Source: Halieaceae bacterium (GTDB lineage Bacteria > Pseudomonadota > Gammaproteobacteria > Pseudomonadales > Halieaceae). From it: a stretch of 56,343 bases of DNA. Below the pieces are notes generated by a model, which did not search any database, was not told where the DNA came from, and saw nothing but the letters and a program-made list of their open reading frames with translations. Made by a program: the position numbers and the translations under genes. Location of the stretch: contig JALRFH010000021.1 of the NCBI GenBank assembly GCA_023253715.1, forward strand, positions 1 to 56,343. The letters are read 5' to 3'. Of this stretch, positions 24,598 to 34,342 are shown one piece after another (the first letter of the stretch is position 1; each line of letters starts with the position of its first letter).

Positions 24598-26186
24598 TGC
24601 CGTCACTCAAGCGCCTAGCACAGATCAGACGAACTGCGAAACGATACGGTCTGGCCGAGTTCTTACCCATCCACACCCTACCCTTGCCCGCACGCTGGTT
24701 GACAAGGCTACTTGTGGGCTCGCCAAATCATGCGCTAAGCCAAGCCCGAGGCGAACGCTTGCGTCTTGCACTCGAATCTCTAGGACCCGTGTTTATCAAA
24801 TTTGGGCAAGCCCTATCGACTCGGCGCGATCTGCTACCCTTAGATATCGCCGACGAATTGGCCAAGCTCCAAGATCAAGTTCCTCCTTTCGACAACGAGT
24901 TAGCACGCACAATTGTTGAAACAGAACTGGGGGATTCAGTCGCCAATCTATTTTCCGAATTCGACACGTCGCCACTGGCATCAGCGTCGGTGGCGCAAGT
25001 GCACCGGGCGAAATTGCACAGCGGAGACGCAGTGGTCATAAAGGTGATTCGACCCGACATCGAGGCTACGATTGTCGAAGATACCCGCTGGATGGCATGG
25101 TTAGCACAATGGCTAACTCGACTGCATCCGGAGGGCCACCGTCTAAAAGCGGAAGAAGTCGTAGCAGACTATACAACAACGATCCTCGATGAATTGAATT
25201 TAGCCAGAGAAGCCGCCAACGCGAGTCAGCTACGTCGTAATTTCGAGACCAGCGAGCAGCTGTACGTACCCAAGGTCTATTGGGATTTCACGACCTCACG
25301 GGTCTATACCATGGAGGAAGTGTCAGGCATCCCGGTCAACAACCGCGCGAAGCTTGAAGCATTACAGGTGAATTTTAAAAAGCTTGCCGAACGCGGTGTA
25401 GAAATCTTTTTCACTCAAGTGCTCCGCGACAGTTTCTTCCACGCAGACATGCACCCCGGAAATATTTTAATCGACGCAAGCGACCCGGACTCGCCCAGCT
25501 ACATCGCCCTAGACTGTGCCATTATTGGGAGCCTGAGCGCTGAAGATCAGTATTATTTGGCGCGCAACCTGCTCAGCATTTTCAAACGCGATTATCGAAC
25601 GGTCGCAGAACTTCATGTGGAGTGTGGCTGGGTACCCCCCAATACCCGCATTCAAGATTTCGAGAGCGCCATTCGAACGGTGTGCGAACCCGTCTTTGAG
25701 AAGCCCATTGCCGAATTGTCGTTCGGACAGTTATTGCTTAATTTATTTCAAACAGCCAGCCGCTTTGATATGCCCATTCAACCGTCCTTAGTGCTGTTGC
25801 AAAAGACGCTGTTAAACATCGAGGGTTTAGGCCGTGAACTGTACCCCCAATTAAACTTATGGGACACCGCACAGCCATTCTTGGAACAATGGATGGAAGA
25901 ACGTTACTCGGCCAGCAACACACTACAACGCTTCAAAGATGAGGCGCCCGGGTTGCTTGAGCAACTGCCCAAGCTACCAAGCCAGATTATTGAAAAGCTC
26001 GTTCGAGCCGCCGCTTCAGAACCCAGTCAAACACCAAAGCATCAGCCGCCCTCTCCATGGTGGATGCTGGCCAGTTGGTTGCTGGGGGGCTTAACCCTGG
26101 GAACAGCCCTATCAGGCATGCCGGCTACGGCCGCTGGACTCAGCGGTGCTTTTTTACTCGTCACCCTGTGGAGGTCCGGTAACTAA
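24594..26186 (+). CDS. ubiB: Ubiquinone biosynthesis kinase-like protein UbiB
   Basis: 530 aa; LGPVFIKFGQALSTRRDLLP (KxGQ motif), HADMHPGNI, two C-terminal TM segments. Confidence 0.96.
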   Translation: MMPSLKRLAQIRRTAKRYGLAEFLPIHTLPLPARWLTRLLVGSPNHALSQARGERLRLALESLGPVFIKFGQALSTRRDLLPLDIADELAKLQDQVPPFDNELARTIVETELGDSVANLFSEFDTSPLASASVAQVHRAKLHSGDAVVIKVIRPDIEATIVEDTRWMAWLAQWLTRLHPEGHRLKAEEVVADYTTTILDELNLAREAANASQLRRNFETSEQLYVPKVYWDFTTSRVYTMEEVSGIPVNNRAKLEALQVNFKKLAERGVEIFFTQVLRDSFFHADMHPGNILIDASDPDSPSYIALDCAIIGSLSAEDQYYLARNLLSIFKRDYRTVAELHVECGWVPPNTRIQDFESAIRTVCEPVFEKPIAELSFGQLLLNLFQTASRFDMPIQPSLVLLQKTLLNIEGLGRELYPQLNLWDTAQPFLEQWMEERYSASNTLQRFKDEAPGLLEQLPKLPSQIIEKLVRAAASEPSQTPKHQPPSPWWMLASWLLGGLTLGTALSGMPATAAGLSGAFLLVTLWRSGN

Positions 26187-26187
26187 G

Positions 26188-26592
26188 ATGACGTCACCCT
26201 TACTGTCAGCCATACAATTTAACGAGCAGGGTCTGGTGCCCGCAATCGCTCAAGATGCCGATTCACATCAGGTGCTGATGATGGCCTGGATGAATCGAGA
26301 CGCCGTGGTCGCCACGCTGCAGGAACAGCGAGCCGTGTATTTTAGTCGCTCTCGCGGACAGCTCTGGCGCAAAGGCGAAAGCTCTGGCAATGTGCAAGAG
26401 CTCGTCGATATTCGCTTGGATTGCGATGGCGACACCCTGCTGCTCGTCGTGCGGCAGCTGGGTGGTATTGCCTGTCACACAGGCCGAGCTCATTGCTTTT
26501 ATCGGGCACTTAGGAATAATGAATGGTATGATGCCGAGCCTGTCATCAAGGATCCCGACAGCTTGTACGGCAGCTCACAGAAAAGCGAGTAA
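26188..26592 (+). CDS. hisI: Phosphoribosyl-AMP cyclohydrolase
   Basis: ORF opens at 26146; ATG at 26188 gives [39 protein letters not shown]...[28 protein letters not shown]. Confidence 0.95.
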   Translation: MTSPLLSAIQFNEQGLVPAIAQDADSHQVLMMAWMNRDAVVATLQEQRAVYFSRSRGQLWRKGESSGNVQELVDIRLDCDGDTLLLVVRQLGGIACHTGRAHCFYRALRNNEWYDAEPVIKDPDSLYGSSQKSE

Positions 26593-26597
26593 ACGCA

Positions 26598-26933
26598 ATG
26601 TCCGAACTATTGCAGGCCCTGGCCCAGACCTTAGAACAACGTAAATCCGCATCGCCAGACTCGTCGTATGTGGCATCGCTTTATGCCAAAGGATTGAATA
26701 AAATTTTAGAAAAGGTGGGCGAAGAAGCAACCGAGGTGATTCTGGCCGCAAAAGATGCCGAGACATCGGGCAACAGCGACGCCCTCACGCAAGAAATGGC
26801 GGATCTTTGGTTTCACTGCCTAGTCTGCCTCGCACAACTCAACATTTCGCCCGATGAGGTGTTGCAGGTGCTCGCGGAGCGCCAAGGTTTATCAGGCTTG
26901 GTCGAAAAAGCGTCCAGAACATCATCAACTTAA
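26598..26933 (+). CDS. hisE: Phosphoribosyl-ATP pyrophosphatase
   Basis: 111 aa; [43 protein letters not shown]. Confidence 0.95.
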   Translation: MSELLQALAQTLEQRKSASPDSSYVASLYAKGLNKILEKVGEEATEVILAAKDAETSGNSDALTQEMADLWFHCLVCLAQLNISPDEVLQVLAERQGLSGLVEKASRTSST

Positions 26934-26943
26934 GGAGATTACC

Positions 26944-27159
26944 ATGGGTTTAGGTGGAATCAGCGTCCCACAGCTACTCATCATACTGGCGATCGTCATC
27001 ATGCTGTTTGGCACGAAACGATTACGTACGCTCGGCAGCGACTTGGGCGCAGCAGTTAAGGGCTTTCGCAAAAGTGTCAATGCCGACGAAGAATCCAACG
27101 TTCAGACAAAAGAAGCCGAGCAAGAGCAAACAAAATCCTCGAACAGTGACGGCAAGTAA
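26944..27159 (+). CDS. tatA: Sec-independent translocase TatA
   Basis: [44 protein letters not shown]; upstream of tatB and tatC. Confidence 0.95.
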   Translation: MGLGGISVPQLLIILAIVIMLFGTKRLRTLGSDLGAAVKGFRKSVNADEESNVQTKEAEQEQTKSSNSDGK

Positions 27160-27167
27160 GGCGTTTT

Positions 27168-27494
27168 GTGTTCGATATTGGATTTGCAGAATTACTGCTC
27201 ATTGCCGTTGTCGCCTTATTGGTGATTGGTCCTGAGCGCCTGCCCGGTGCCATTAAAACAGCGTCGGTCTGGCTTGGCCGCTTAAAACGTAGTTACAACG
27301 ATATCAAACGCGAGGTAGAGCTAGAGCTTCACAATAACGAGGTCATGGAAAATCTAAAACGTGCCCAGACCGAGGTGCAAGCATCCATCAGCGGCGACAC
27401 GATAACACAGGATCGGGAGCCGGCAGACTCTCTGAATCAGAGCGCTCAAGCAGAGTCGACGAGCCAGACTGGCACGCCAACTGAGCCTAAATAA
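27168..27494 (+). CDS. tatB: Sec-independent translocase TatB (GTG start)
   Basis: [42 protein letters not shown]. Confidence 0.95.
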   Translation: MFDIGFAELLLIAVVALLVIGPERLPGAIKTASVWLGRLKRSYNDIKREVELELHNNEVMENLKRAQTEVQASISGDTITQDREPADSLNQSAQAESTSQTGTPTEPK

Positions 27495-28247
27495 ATGACA
27501 GAATCAAGTGATCAAGCTCAGCCTTTAGTGGCGCACCTTACCGAACTCCGAGATAGACTCCTCAAGGCCTTGCTGAGCGTTTTGGTCGTTTTTTTGTGCT
27601 TGTTCCCCTTTGCCAACGAAATCTACACCTTTGTGTCAGAACCCTTGCGGGCGATCCTACCCCCAGGATCAACCATGATAGCCACTGAAGTGGCCTCGCC
27701 CTTCCTGACACCCTTCAAGCTGACGCTGTTTGCCGCCCTGTTTGTTGCTATCCCCTATGTGCTGTTTCAGATATGGAGCTTTATTGCGCCCGGCATGTAT
27801 CGCCAAGAAAAACGTCTGGCAATTCCCTTATTGATTTCGAGTGTGCTGCTATTTTATGCCGGCGCTGCCTTTGCTTACTTTGTGGTATTCCCCTTGGTGT
27901 TCGCATTTTTTACGAGCATCGGTCCTGCCGACGTGGCGATCATGACGGACATTAACCGCTACCTAGACTTTGTCCTAAAACTATTTTTTGCCTTTGGCTT
28001 GGCCTTCGAAATTCCGATTGTGGCCGTATTATTGATCTGGGCCGGTGTCACAACAACGGAAGCTCTGAAACAAAAGCGCCCCTTTATCATCGTCTTTTGC
28101 TTTGTTTTCGGCATGCTTCTGACGCCTCCCGACGTCATATCACAAGCACTGCTCGCCATTCCGATGTGGCTCTTGTTTGAGGTTGGCGTATTTTTCAGTC
28201 GATTCATTGAACGCGACACCCACGACAATAGCGCAGCCGATGACTAA
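27495..28247 (+). CDS. tatC: Sec-independent translocase TatC
   Basis: 250 aa; PLVAHLTELRDRLLKALL, six TM regions. Confidence 0.96.
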   Translation: MTESSDQAQPLVAHLTELRDRLLKALLSVLVVFLCLFPFANEIYTFVSEPLRAILPPGSTMIATEVASPFLTPFKLTLFAALFVAIPYVLFQIWSFIAPGMYRQEKRLAIPLLISSVLLFYAGAAFAYFVVFPLVFAFFTSIGPADVAIMTDINRYLDFVLKLFFAFGLAFEIPIVAVLLIWAGVTTTEALKQKRPFIIVFCFVFGMLLTPPDVISQALLAIPMWLLFEVGVFFSRFIERDTHDNSAADD

Positions 28248-30024
28248 GGCGAGACAGCATTCAGGGCTTGGTGTGCTGCTGCCCATTCTGCGTCTATTGC
28301 GGCCCTACAAAGCACGCACCTCTATTGCGGCGGTCGCCTTGTGCTTTACCGCCGCAGCAACCCTAGGCTTAGGTTATGGCGTGCAAACATTAATCGATGT
28401 GGGTTTTGCCTCCGAGTCCATCGCTGGGCTGCAACAAGCCATGATCACCTTACTGCTTATCGCAGGTGCGATCGCCATCGGTACCTTCACACGGTTTTAT
28501 TTTGTCTCGTGGCTTGGCGAACGCATTTCTGCGGATTTGCGCGCCGCAGTCTTCAATAACTTAGTAGGCTTGCATCCCAGTTTCTTCGAAGAAAATCGGC
28601 CCGGCGAAATCATGTCGCGCCTGACCACAGATACCACCTTGCTCCAAACCATTATTGGGTCCTCATTAAGTATGGCCTTGCGCAGTATGCTTACACTGAC
28701 CGGCGCAGTGGTAATGATGTTCGCTACCAATTGGAAATTAAGCCTGTTCATTGTAGTGGGTGTGCCCGCGGTACTGATTCCCATCTTATTTTTTGGCCGA
28801 AAAATTCGGAAACTCTCCAGCGCCAGTCAGGATTCGATGGCGCAAGTTGGCACTTATGCTGGCGAAGTCATTCATCAGTTAAAAACGGTGCAAGCCTTCA
28901 ATCGCCAAACCTTCGAACAAACGATGTTCAAGGGCGAGGTAGAAACAGCTTTCGGAGTGGCCAAGCAGAGAATTCGGAATCGCGCCTTGTTGATTGGTGT
29001 GGCTATTTTTGTCGTTTTTGCAAGCATGGTAGGCATGCTTTATTCGGGCGGAAGTGACGTAATCAACGGTGTCATGACAGCGGGCGAGTTAGGCGCATTC
29101 ATATTTTACGCCGTCATGTTAGGCTCGGGTTTTGCCACAGTATCTGAGGTTTGGGGCGAGGTGCAACGTGCCGCCGGTGCCGCAGAGCGATTGATTGAGC
29201 TGATGAATGCTCAGTCGGCATTACCTGAACCCGATAATGCCAAAAAACTTGATGATCAAGACGCTGCGATTAAATTTAAAGCCGTAAGCTTCGCGTATCC
29301 ATCAAGACCTAAGCAGTGGGCTTTGCAGGATTTTAACTTATCGATAGCAGCAGGTGAGTCCGTGGCCTTGGTAGGACCTTCGGGGGCCGGAAAGTCTACT
29401 CTGTTCGAATTAATACAGCGCTTTTATGATCCACAGCAAGGCGAAATCATACTGGGCAACACCGCCATAGACCAAACCAGTCTATTTGAACTTCGCGCTC
29501 AAATTGCCGTCGTGCCTCAGCAACCGATCTTATTCAGCACGACCGTGCGCGACAATATTGCCTACGGCCGTCAAGATTGTACCGAAGCGCAAATAGAACA
29601 CGCCGCTCGAGCGGCACATGCTCATGACTTTATTCAGCAGTTGCCCGACACCTACAATGCCTACTTAGGCGAGCAAGGTGTGCGCTTGTCAGGCGGGCAA
29701 AAACAGCGTATTGCGATAGCACGCGCGATCTTAAAAGACCCCAGAATACTGTTACTAGACGAAGCGACGAGCGCGCTCGACACCGAGTCAGAGCATCACA
29801 TTCAAACAGCCCTCGCCGAACTGATGAAGGGCCGCACAACAGTTATTATCGCCCACAGATTATCAACGATCTTACACGTCGACAGAATTGTGGTGATCGA
29901 CCAAGGAAAGATTGTTGCACAAGGCAAGCACCACGAACTGATCGAGACCAGCCCGCTGTACAAGCGATTAGCAGAGTTGCAATTTAACGAGCGGGCTCTC
30001 GCCCGCTCAGAAGAAAACGTCTAG
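28240..30024 (+). CDS. ABC transporter, fused permease/ATPase (MsbA/LmrA-like exporter)
   Basis: ATG at 28240 (MTKARQHSGLG...) overlaps the tatC stop; TM domain plus Walker A GPSGAGKST, signature LSGGQKQRIAIARA, Walker B ILLLDEATSALD. Confidence 0.9.
   Translation: MTKARQHSGLGVLLPILRLLRPYKARTSIAAVALCFTAAATLGLGYGVQTLIDVGFASESIAGLQQAMITLLLIAGAIAIGTFTRFYFVSWLGERISADLRAAVFNNLVGLHPSFFEENRPGEIMSRLTTDTTLLQTIIGSSLSMALRSMLTLTGAVVMMFATNWKLSLFIVVGVPAVLIPILFFGRKIRKLSSASQDSMAQVGTYAGEVIHQLKTVQAFNRQTFEQTMFKGEVETAFGVAKQRIRNRALLIGVAIFVVFASMVGMLYSGGSDVINGVMTAGELGAFIFYAVMLGSGFATVSEVWGEVQRAAGAAERLIELMNAQSALPEPDNAKKLDDQDAAIKFKAVSFAYPSRPKQWALQDFNLSIAAGESVALVGPSGAGKSTLFELIQRFYDPQQGEIILGNTAIDQTSLFELRAQIAVVPQQPILFSTTVRDNIAYGRQDCTEAQIEHAARAAHAHDFIQQLPDTYNAYLGEQGVRLSGGQKQRIAIARAILKDPRILLLDEATSALDTESEHHIQTALAELMKGRTTVIIAHRLSTILHVDRIVVIDQGKIVAQGKHHELIETSPLYKRLAELQFNERALARSEENV
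29989..30008. terminator. Coding-embedded hairpin at convergent gene junction (possible bidirectional terminator)
   Basis: Perfect 8-bp stem GAGCGGGC (29989-29996) / GCCCGCTC (30001-30008), loop TCTC; sits at overlapping convergent gene ends; no long T-tract. Confidence 0.4.
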
Positions 30025-31385
30025 CTAAACTCGCGAATCAAGCCACCGATGGACTCTTTCGCGTCACCAAACAACATACGAGTGTTTTCTTTGTAGAACA
30101 GTGGGTTTTCGATACCGGCAAAACCCGAAGCCATAGACCGCTTCAACACAAATACGGTTTTTGCGGTATCGACGTTGATCACGGGCATACCATAGATGGG
30201 GGACGACTCGACTTCCCGCGCGGCGGGGTTCACCACGTCATTGGCACCAATCACAATCGCGACATCGACCGTTTCCATACGAGGGTTAATCTCGTCCATT
30301 TCTAGCAATTGGTCATAAGGCACGTCGGCTTCGGCCAACAATACATTCATGTGACCCGGCATGCGCCCTGCCACTGGGTGAATACCAAAATTCACCTCCG
30401 CGCCATTTTCCTCAAGCAATTCGCATAACTCTTTCACCACGTGTTGAGCTTGCGCAACGGCCATACCGTAACCGGGAATGATGGCGACATTGCTTGCCGC
30501 TTCCAACACATAAAAGGCATCTTCTACCGAGATTGGCTTGATTTCGCCCTCTACCACAGTCGCTTCGGTCACACCGGAACCAAAACCGCTAAACAATACA
30601 TTGCCCAGCGAGCGGTTCATTGACTTACACATAATTTGAGTCAGGATAATGCCCGACGCACCCACCAATGACCCGGCGACAATCAAGATATTATTGTTGA
30701 TCGCAAAACCGGCCGCACACGCTGCCAAACCGGAATACGAGTTCAGCAGTGAAATCACTACGGGCATATCGGCACCGCCGATGGGGATGACGGCCATGAT
30801 GCCAAACAGCAAGGACAAACCAATCACGGCATACAACCACGTGGTGTTCAGAGGATCCATTGATAACATGACCGAAGCGCCTACGATGCCCAGCACAATC
30901 AAGGAATTCACCACCTGCTGGCCGCGAAACATAATCGCACCGCTGCCCAAATTTTCGCTTAATTTCCCATAGGCGATCAAAGAGCCCGTAAAGGTCACGC
31001 CACCGATTAAGACCGATAACACAATGGTAATCAGTGTAAACGTGGAGGCGTCACCGTTTAAGGCTGCCCAGCCAACCAGCAAACTCGCAAGACCACCAAA
31101 GCCATTGAACAGCGCCACCATCTCCGGCATCGACGTCATTTGCACCAGACGTGCTGCCGCCGCGCCAATCAGGCCGCCCACAACCATACCCAGAAGAATC
31201 CATTGGTAGCTAACAATTCCCTGATCAATCAAGGCTGCGACAATCGCCAGCAGCATACCCACGGAAGAAATAGTATTACCTTTTCGCGCAGTCGCCGCTG
31301 AACCCAAAAGTTTAAGACCCAAAATGAATAAGGCCGCAGAGACGACATAAGCCAGCTCTATGATCAGACCATTCGTAGAACTCAT
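30021..31385 (-). CDS. pntB: NAD(P) transhydrogenase subunit beta
   Basis: 454 aa; PGYGMAVAQAQHVVKELCELLEENGAEVNFGIHPVAGRMPGHMNVLLAEADVPYD, IGANDVVNPAAR. Confidence 0.95.
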   Translation of the reverse strand: MSSTNGLIIELAYVVSAALFILGLKLLGSAATARKGNTISSVGMLLAIVAALIDQGIVSYQWILLGMVVGGLIGAAAARLVQMTSMPEMVALFNGFGGLASLLVGWAALNGDASTFTLITIVLSVLIGGVTFTGSLIAYGKLSENLGSGAIMFRGQQVVNSLIVLGIVGASVMLSMDPLNTTWLYAVIGLSLLFGIMAVIPIGGADMPVVISLLNSYSGLAACAAGFAINNNILIVAGSLVGASGIILTQIMCKSMNRSLGNVLFSGFGSGVTEATVVEGEIKPISVEDAFYVLEAASNVAIIPGYGMAVAQAQHVVKELCELLEENGAEVNFGIHPVAGRMPGHMNVLLAEADVPYDQLLEMDEINPRMETVDVAIVIGANDVVNPAAREVESSPIYGMPVINVDTAKTVFVLKRSMASGFAGIENPLFYKENTRMLFGDAKESIGGLIREFS

Positions 31386-31672
31386 TTAGCGGCCCCCCCT
31401 TTTTTCTTGAACATCGCTAACATGCGGTCGGTCACCAAATACCCACCCACGACGTTGATTGAGGCGAGAGCAACCGCACCAGCGCCCAACCATTGGGCCA
31501 GGTCTTGATCACCCGTCCCTGCAAGCGCGATAGCGCCTACCACAGTAATGCCAGAAATCGCATTGGCGCCGGACATCAACGGTGTATGTAAGGTGGCAGG
31601 CACTTTGTTAATCAGCTCAAAACCCAAAAAGACTGAGAGCATTAAAATGAAGGTCAAAAATACAATCGTCAT
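31382..31672 (-). CDS. NAD(P) transhydrogenase alpha subunit, membrane part (PntAb-like)
   Basis: 96 aa; ELINKVPATLHTPLMSGANAISGITVVGAI. Confidence 0.92.
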   Translation of the reverse strand: MTIVFLTFILMLSVFLGFELINKVPATLHTPLMSGANAISGITVVGAIALAGTGDQDLAQWLGAGAVALASINVVGGYLVTDRMLAMFKKKGGAAK

Positions 31673-31673
31673 G

Positions 31674-32816
31674 TTACTGCCCTCCCTCGTAGAACTGTTT
31701 TATTGTCGTGTTCGTGACCTCACCACCATGGGTGATGATACAGCCGGGCAGGATGTCGTGCTCAAAATCCACCACAAAACTATTGCCTTCTTTATCCCAG
31801 CTGTCTTCTACTAAATTGAATAAGTTAGAGGCATACATTTGGCTAGCGTCTTTGCACACATAATTCGGCAAATTGCCCAAGCCTACTATCGTTACACCAT
31901 TCACGCTCACGACTTCGTTGGGCACGGATCCCTCAACGTTACCACCCGTCTCAGCAGCCATATCAACCACAACAGAGCCGGGCTTCATGCCTTCTAGCAT
32001 ATCTTGGGTCACAAGCACCGGTGGCTTACGACCAAACACTTGCGCCGTCGTAATCACCAAGTCTGACTCTGCAATGACTGCTTTTTGAGCTTCTCGCTGC
32101 ATCGCAATTTGTTCTTCACTTAGCGCCTTGGCGTAGCCGTCTTTAGTTTGACCCGTCTCGCCGAGGTCAATCTCTAAAAAGGCTGCACCTAGTGACTGAA
32201 CTTGCTCGGCTACGACCGATCGTGTATCGAAGGCTGTGACGCGAGCACCCAGTCGTTTGGCCGTTGCAATCGCTTGCAGACCCGCAACACCGGCGCCAAT
32301 GACAAATACTTTGGCTGGCTTTAAGGTGCCAGCAGGTGTCATCATCATGGGCAAAATACGAGGCAGATGCATAGCGCCCAACATCACCGTCATGTAGCCA
32401 GCCAAATTTGCTTGAGACGACAAGGCATCCATTTTTTGGCTTCGGGTGGTACGAGGAATCATTTCCATGCTGATCGAGGTAACGCCTTGCGCTCGCAACG
32501 CATCGATAAGTTCGCGCTCATTGAAAGGATCCAGGTAGCTCACGTGGATGCAACCCTCTTTCATCAGCGCCACTTCCTCTAAGCTTGGCTTACGCAAACG
32601 CAACAGTACGTCTGCTTGCGTAAACATCGCTTCTCGATCAGCACTTATGCTTGTACCGGCATCTTGGTATTCACTGTCGCTGTAACCTGTTCCTTCCCCC
32701 AAACCCGCCTCGATCACAACCTCGGCACCAAGACGCACTAATTTCTTTGCGGTTTCTGGGGTAACAGGCACGCGGTTTTCTCCGGGGTAGGTCTCCCGTG
32801 GAACGGCTATACGCAT
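31674..32816 (-). CDS. NAD(P) transhydrogenase alpha subunit, soluble part (PntAa-like)
   Basis: 380 aa; MRIAVPRETYPGENRVPVTPETAKKLVRLGAEVVIEAG, VFVIGAGVAGLQAIATAKRLGARVTAFDTR. Confidence 0.93.
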   Translation of the reverse strand: MRIAVPRETYPGENRVPVTPETAKKLVRLGAEVVIEAGLGEGTGYSDSEYQDAGTSISADREAMFTQADVLLRLRKPSLEEVALMKEGCIHVSYLDPFNERELIDALRAQGVTSISMEMIPRTTRSQKMDALSSQANLAGYMTVMLGAMHLPRILPMMMTPAGTLKPAKVFVIGAGVAGLQAIATAKRLGARVTAFDTRSVVAEQVQSLGAAFLEIDLGETGQTKDGYAKALSEEQIAMQREAQKAVIAESDLVITTAQVFGRKPPVLVTQDMLEGMKPGSVVVDMAAETGGNVEGSVPNEVVSVNGVTIVGLGNLPNYVCKDASQMYASNLFNLVEDSWDKEGNSFVVDFEHDILPGCIITHGGEVTNTTIKQFYEGGQ

Positions 32817-32980
32817 TGCTAAGTTCCCTATGTGTAATATTGTTTGCTACTGCGGCACCCTACTCTGTACGGCGCACGCGCTCCACCACGCGCTTCAAAC
32901 GACGCGGGGATTCACTCTACCATACAAAGATCAATCGGCGAATCGCGGAGCAGGCCTATATCGGCGATCGCAGTCGCAAT

Positions 32981-32999
32981 GCGTGTCACATAGACACGC
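32981..32999 (-). terminator. Hairpin downstream of chrR-like gene (weak terminator candidate)
   Basis: 7-bp stem GCGTGTC/GACACGC with 5-nt loop, 14 nt past the chrR stop; no T-tract. Confidence 0.3.
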
Positions 33000-33012
33000 C
33001 ATCGACAGGTGT

Positions 33013-33678
33013 TTACGAGGCCTTGAGCTGCAGAAAGGGATTCATCCAACGATGACGCAGGCGAGTAAACTTCAACGGTGCATCCAGCACCGCTAGGCAA
33101 ATGCAATCTTGATCAGCCAGAGCTGCTGGGGAGTGCACGTCGCCGGCTTCTCGGAACAAGAAGTCGCCGGCGTGATAGGTGCCATCAGAGTCGCTGAAGC
33201 CGCCCTCCAGCACCAAGGTCATCTCTGACCCTTGATGATTGTGCTCGGGGATCACGCCACCTGCTTTGATGTGATAGAGGGCGAACTCGTAGTACGGATC
33301 ACCGGTCGAAAGATACGAAATCCGCAGAGACGAAGTGATCTTTTTCCAGTTTAAATCACTGAAATCACCGTGCATCAGCCGTTGCAGAATCGCCGGCGTG
33401 CCTGCCTCTTTAGCGTAGGCGTCCTTCGAATAAGTCAGCGGGGCGTCTTCGTCGAGGCGCGACATGACGATGTCGAGCTGGCTGTCGCTGACACTCACGG
33501 GCTCTAAATCTTCGAACAGATTTGCGGCCATCACGGTTTGCGCTTCCGAAATTTCTTGGCATTTGGTGCAGTAGGATAGATGCATCGACACGCAGGCGGA
33601 CTGCGCCAGCGAGAGTGTTCCCGCAGTAAACTCGGTAAGCATATCTAGGTCTGGGTGAAACTTCGCCATTGTTCTCAA
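33013..33678 (-). CDS. ChrR-like zinc anti-sigma factor (ASD plus cupin)
   Basis: N-terminal HLSYCTKC (HxxxCxxC) zinc motif; cupin PEHNHQGSEMTLVLEGGFSDSDGTYHAGDF...DVHSP retains ChrR-type His/Glu ligands; immediately downstream of an ECF sigma gene. Confidence 0.88.
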   Translation of the reverse strand: MRTMAKFHPDLDMLTEFTAGTLSLAQSACVSMHLSYCTKCQEISEAQTVMAANLFEDLEPVSVSDSQLDIVMSRLDEDAPLTYSKDAYAKEAGTPAILQRLMHGDFSDLNWKKITSSLRISYLSTGDPYYEFALYHIKAGGVIPEHNHQGSEMTLVLEGGFSDSDGTYHAGDFLFREAGDVHSPAALADQDCICLAVLDAPLKFTRLRHRWMNPFLQLKAS

Positions 33679-34277
33679 TCTTCCATCTGTATCTGTAATT
33701 TCTGGATCGCCAATCGAACTCTCGATTTGACGGTACCCAGCGGTAAATCCAATTCGCTGGCCACTTCGGAGTGCGACTTGCCCTCCATATAGACTTTGGC
33801 CAATATGTGCGCCTGATCCGCAGGCAACGTGTCCATCATCACGCGAACGCGGTCTCGCGTACGCCGCTGATGCAACATCACCGCAGGCTCGTCTCCATCC
33901 TGATCTAAGGACACGTCATCTGCGGACAAAGGCGTGTCGAATTTCTGCAAGCGCCGGTACAAATCGGTACGGCAGTTGCGCGCGATGGTGTACACCCAAG
34001 TGCTGGCAGATGCTTTGTCGGGATTAAACCCGTCCGCTTTTTGCCATACTTTTAACATGACTTCTTGGACCAGCTCGTCTGCATGGTTGGCAGACAGAGT
34101 CGACCCCGACAGGGCAAAGGCTTTAATCAGTGGGGCAAAATGCCTAAAAAACCGAGCAAAAGCGGTCCGATCGCGATGTTTCGCAATGGCCCGTAAGCAC
34201 TGGCTCCACTCATCTGTACGCCGCCCAGACTCAAGGTTTGTCACCTCGTCTCCCGGCTTTTTCGTTACCACAGACAT
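33675..34277 (-). CDS. RpoE-type ECF sigma factor (ChrR-associated, ECF11-like)
   Basis: ORF to 34316 but internal ATG at 34277 (MSVVTKKPGDE) is preceded by a GGCAAGG ribosome-binding site; HADELVQEVMLKVWQKADGFNPDKASASTWVYTIARNCRTDLYRR and C-terminal sigma4 HSEVASELDLPLGTVKSRVRLAIQKL. Confidence 0.9.
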   Translation of the reverse strand: MSVVTKKPGDEVTNLESGRRTDEWSQCLRAIAKHRDRTAFARFFRHFAPLIKAFALSGSTLSANHADELVQEVMLKVWQKADGFNPDKASASTWVYTIARNCRTDLYRRLQKFDTPLSADDVSLDQDGDEPAVMLHQRRTRDRVRVMMDTLPADQAHILAKVYMEGKSHSEVASELDLPLGTVKSRVRLAIQKLQIQMED

Positions 34278-34305
34278 ATCCTTGCCCTGATGTATGTCAG
34301 ACAAG

Positions 34306-34332
34306 TATACGCACATTTGTCAAGTTGGATCA
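34306..34332 (-). promoter_or_regulatory. ECF11-like promoter for sigma/anti-sigma operon (autoregulation)
   Basis: Minus strand: TGATCC (34332-34327), 15-nt spacer, CGTATA (34311-34306); about 30 nt upstream of the ATG at 34277. Confidence 0.6.
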
Positions 34333-34342
34333 CTTTCTTGAT

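Noticed and set aside
32817-33012. 196-bp gap between pntAa and chrR considered as a possible small gene or ncRNA locus
   Set aside because: Only short ORFs without recognisable features; apart from the 32981-32999 hairpin no structure is evident.
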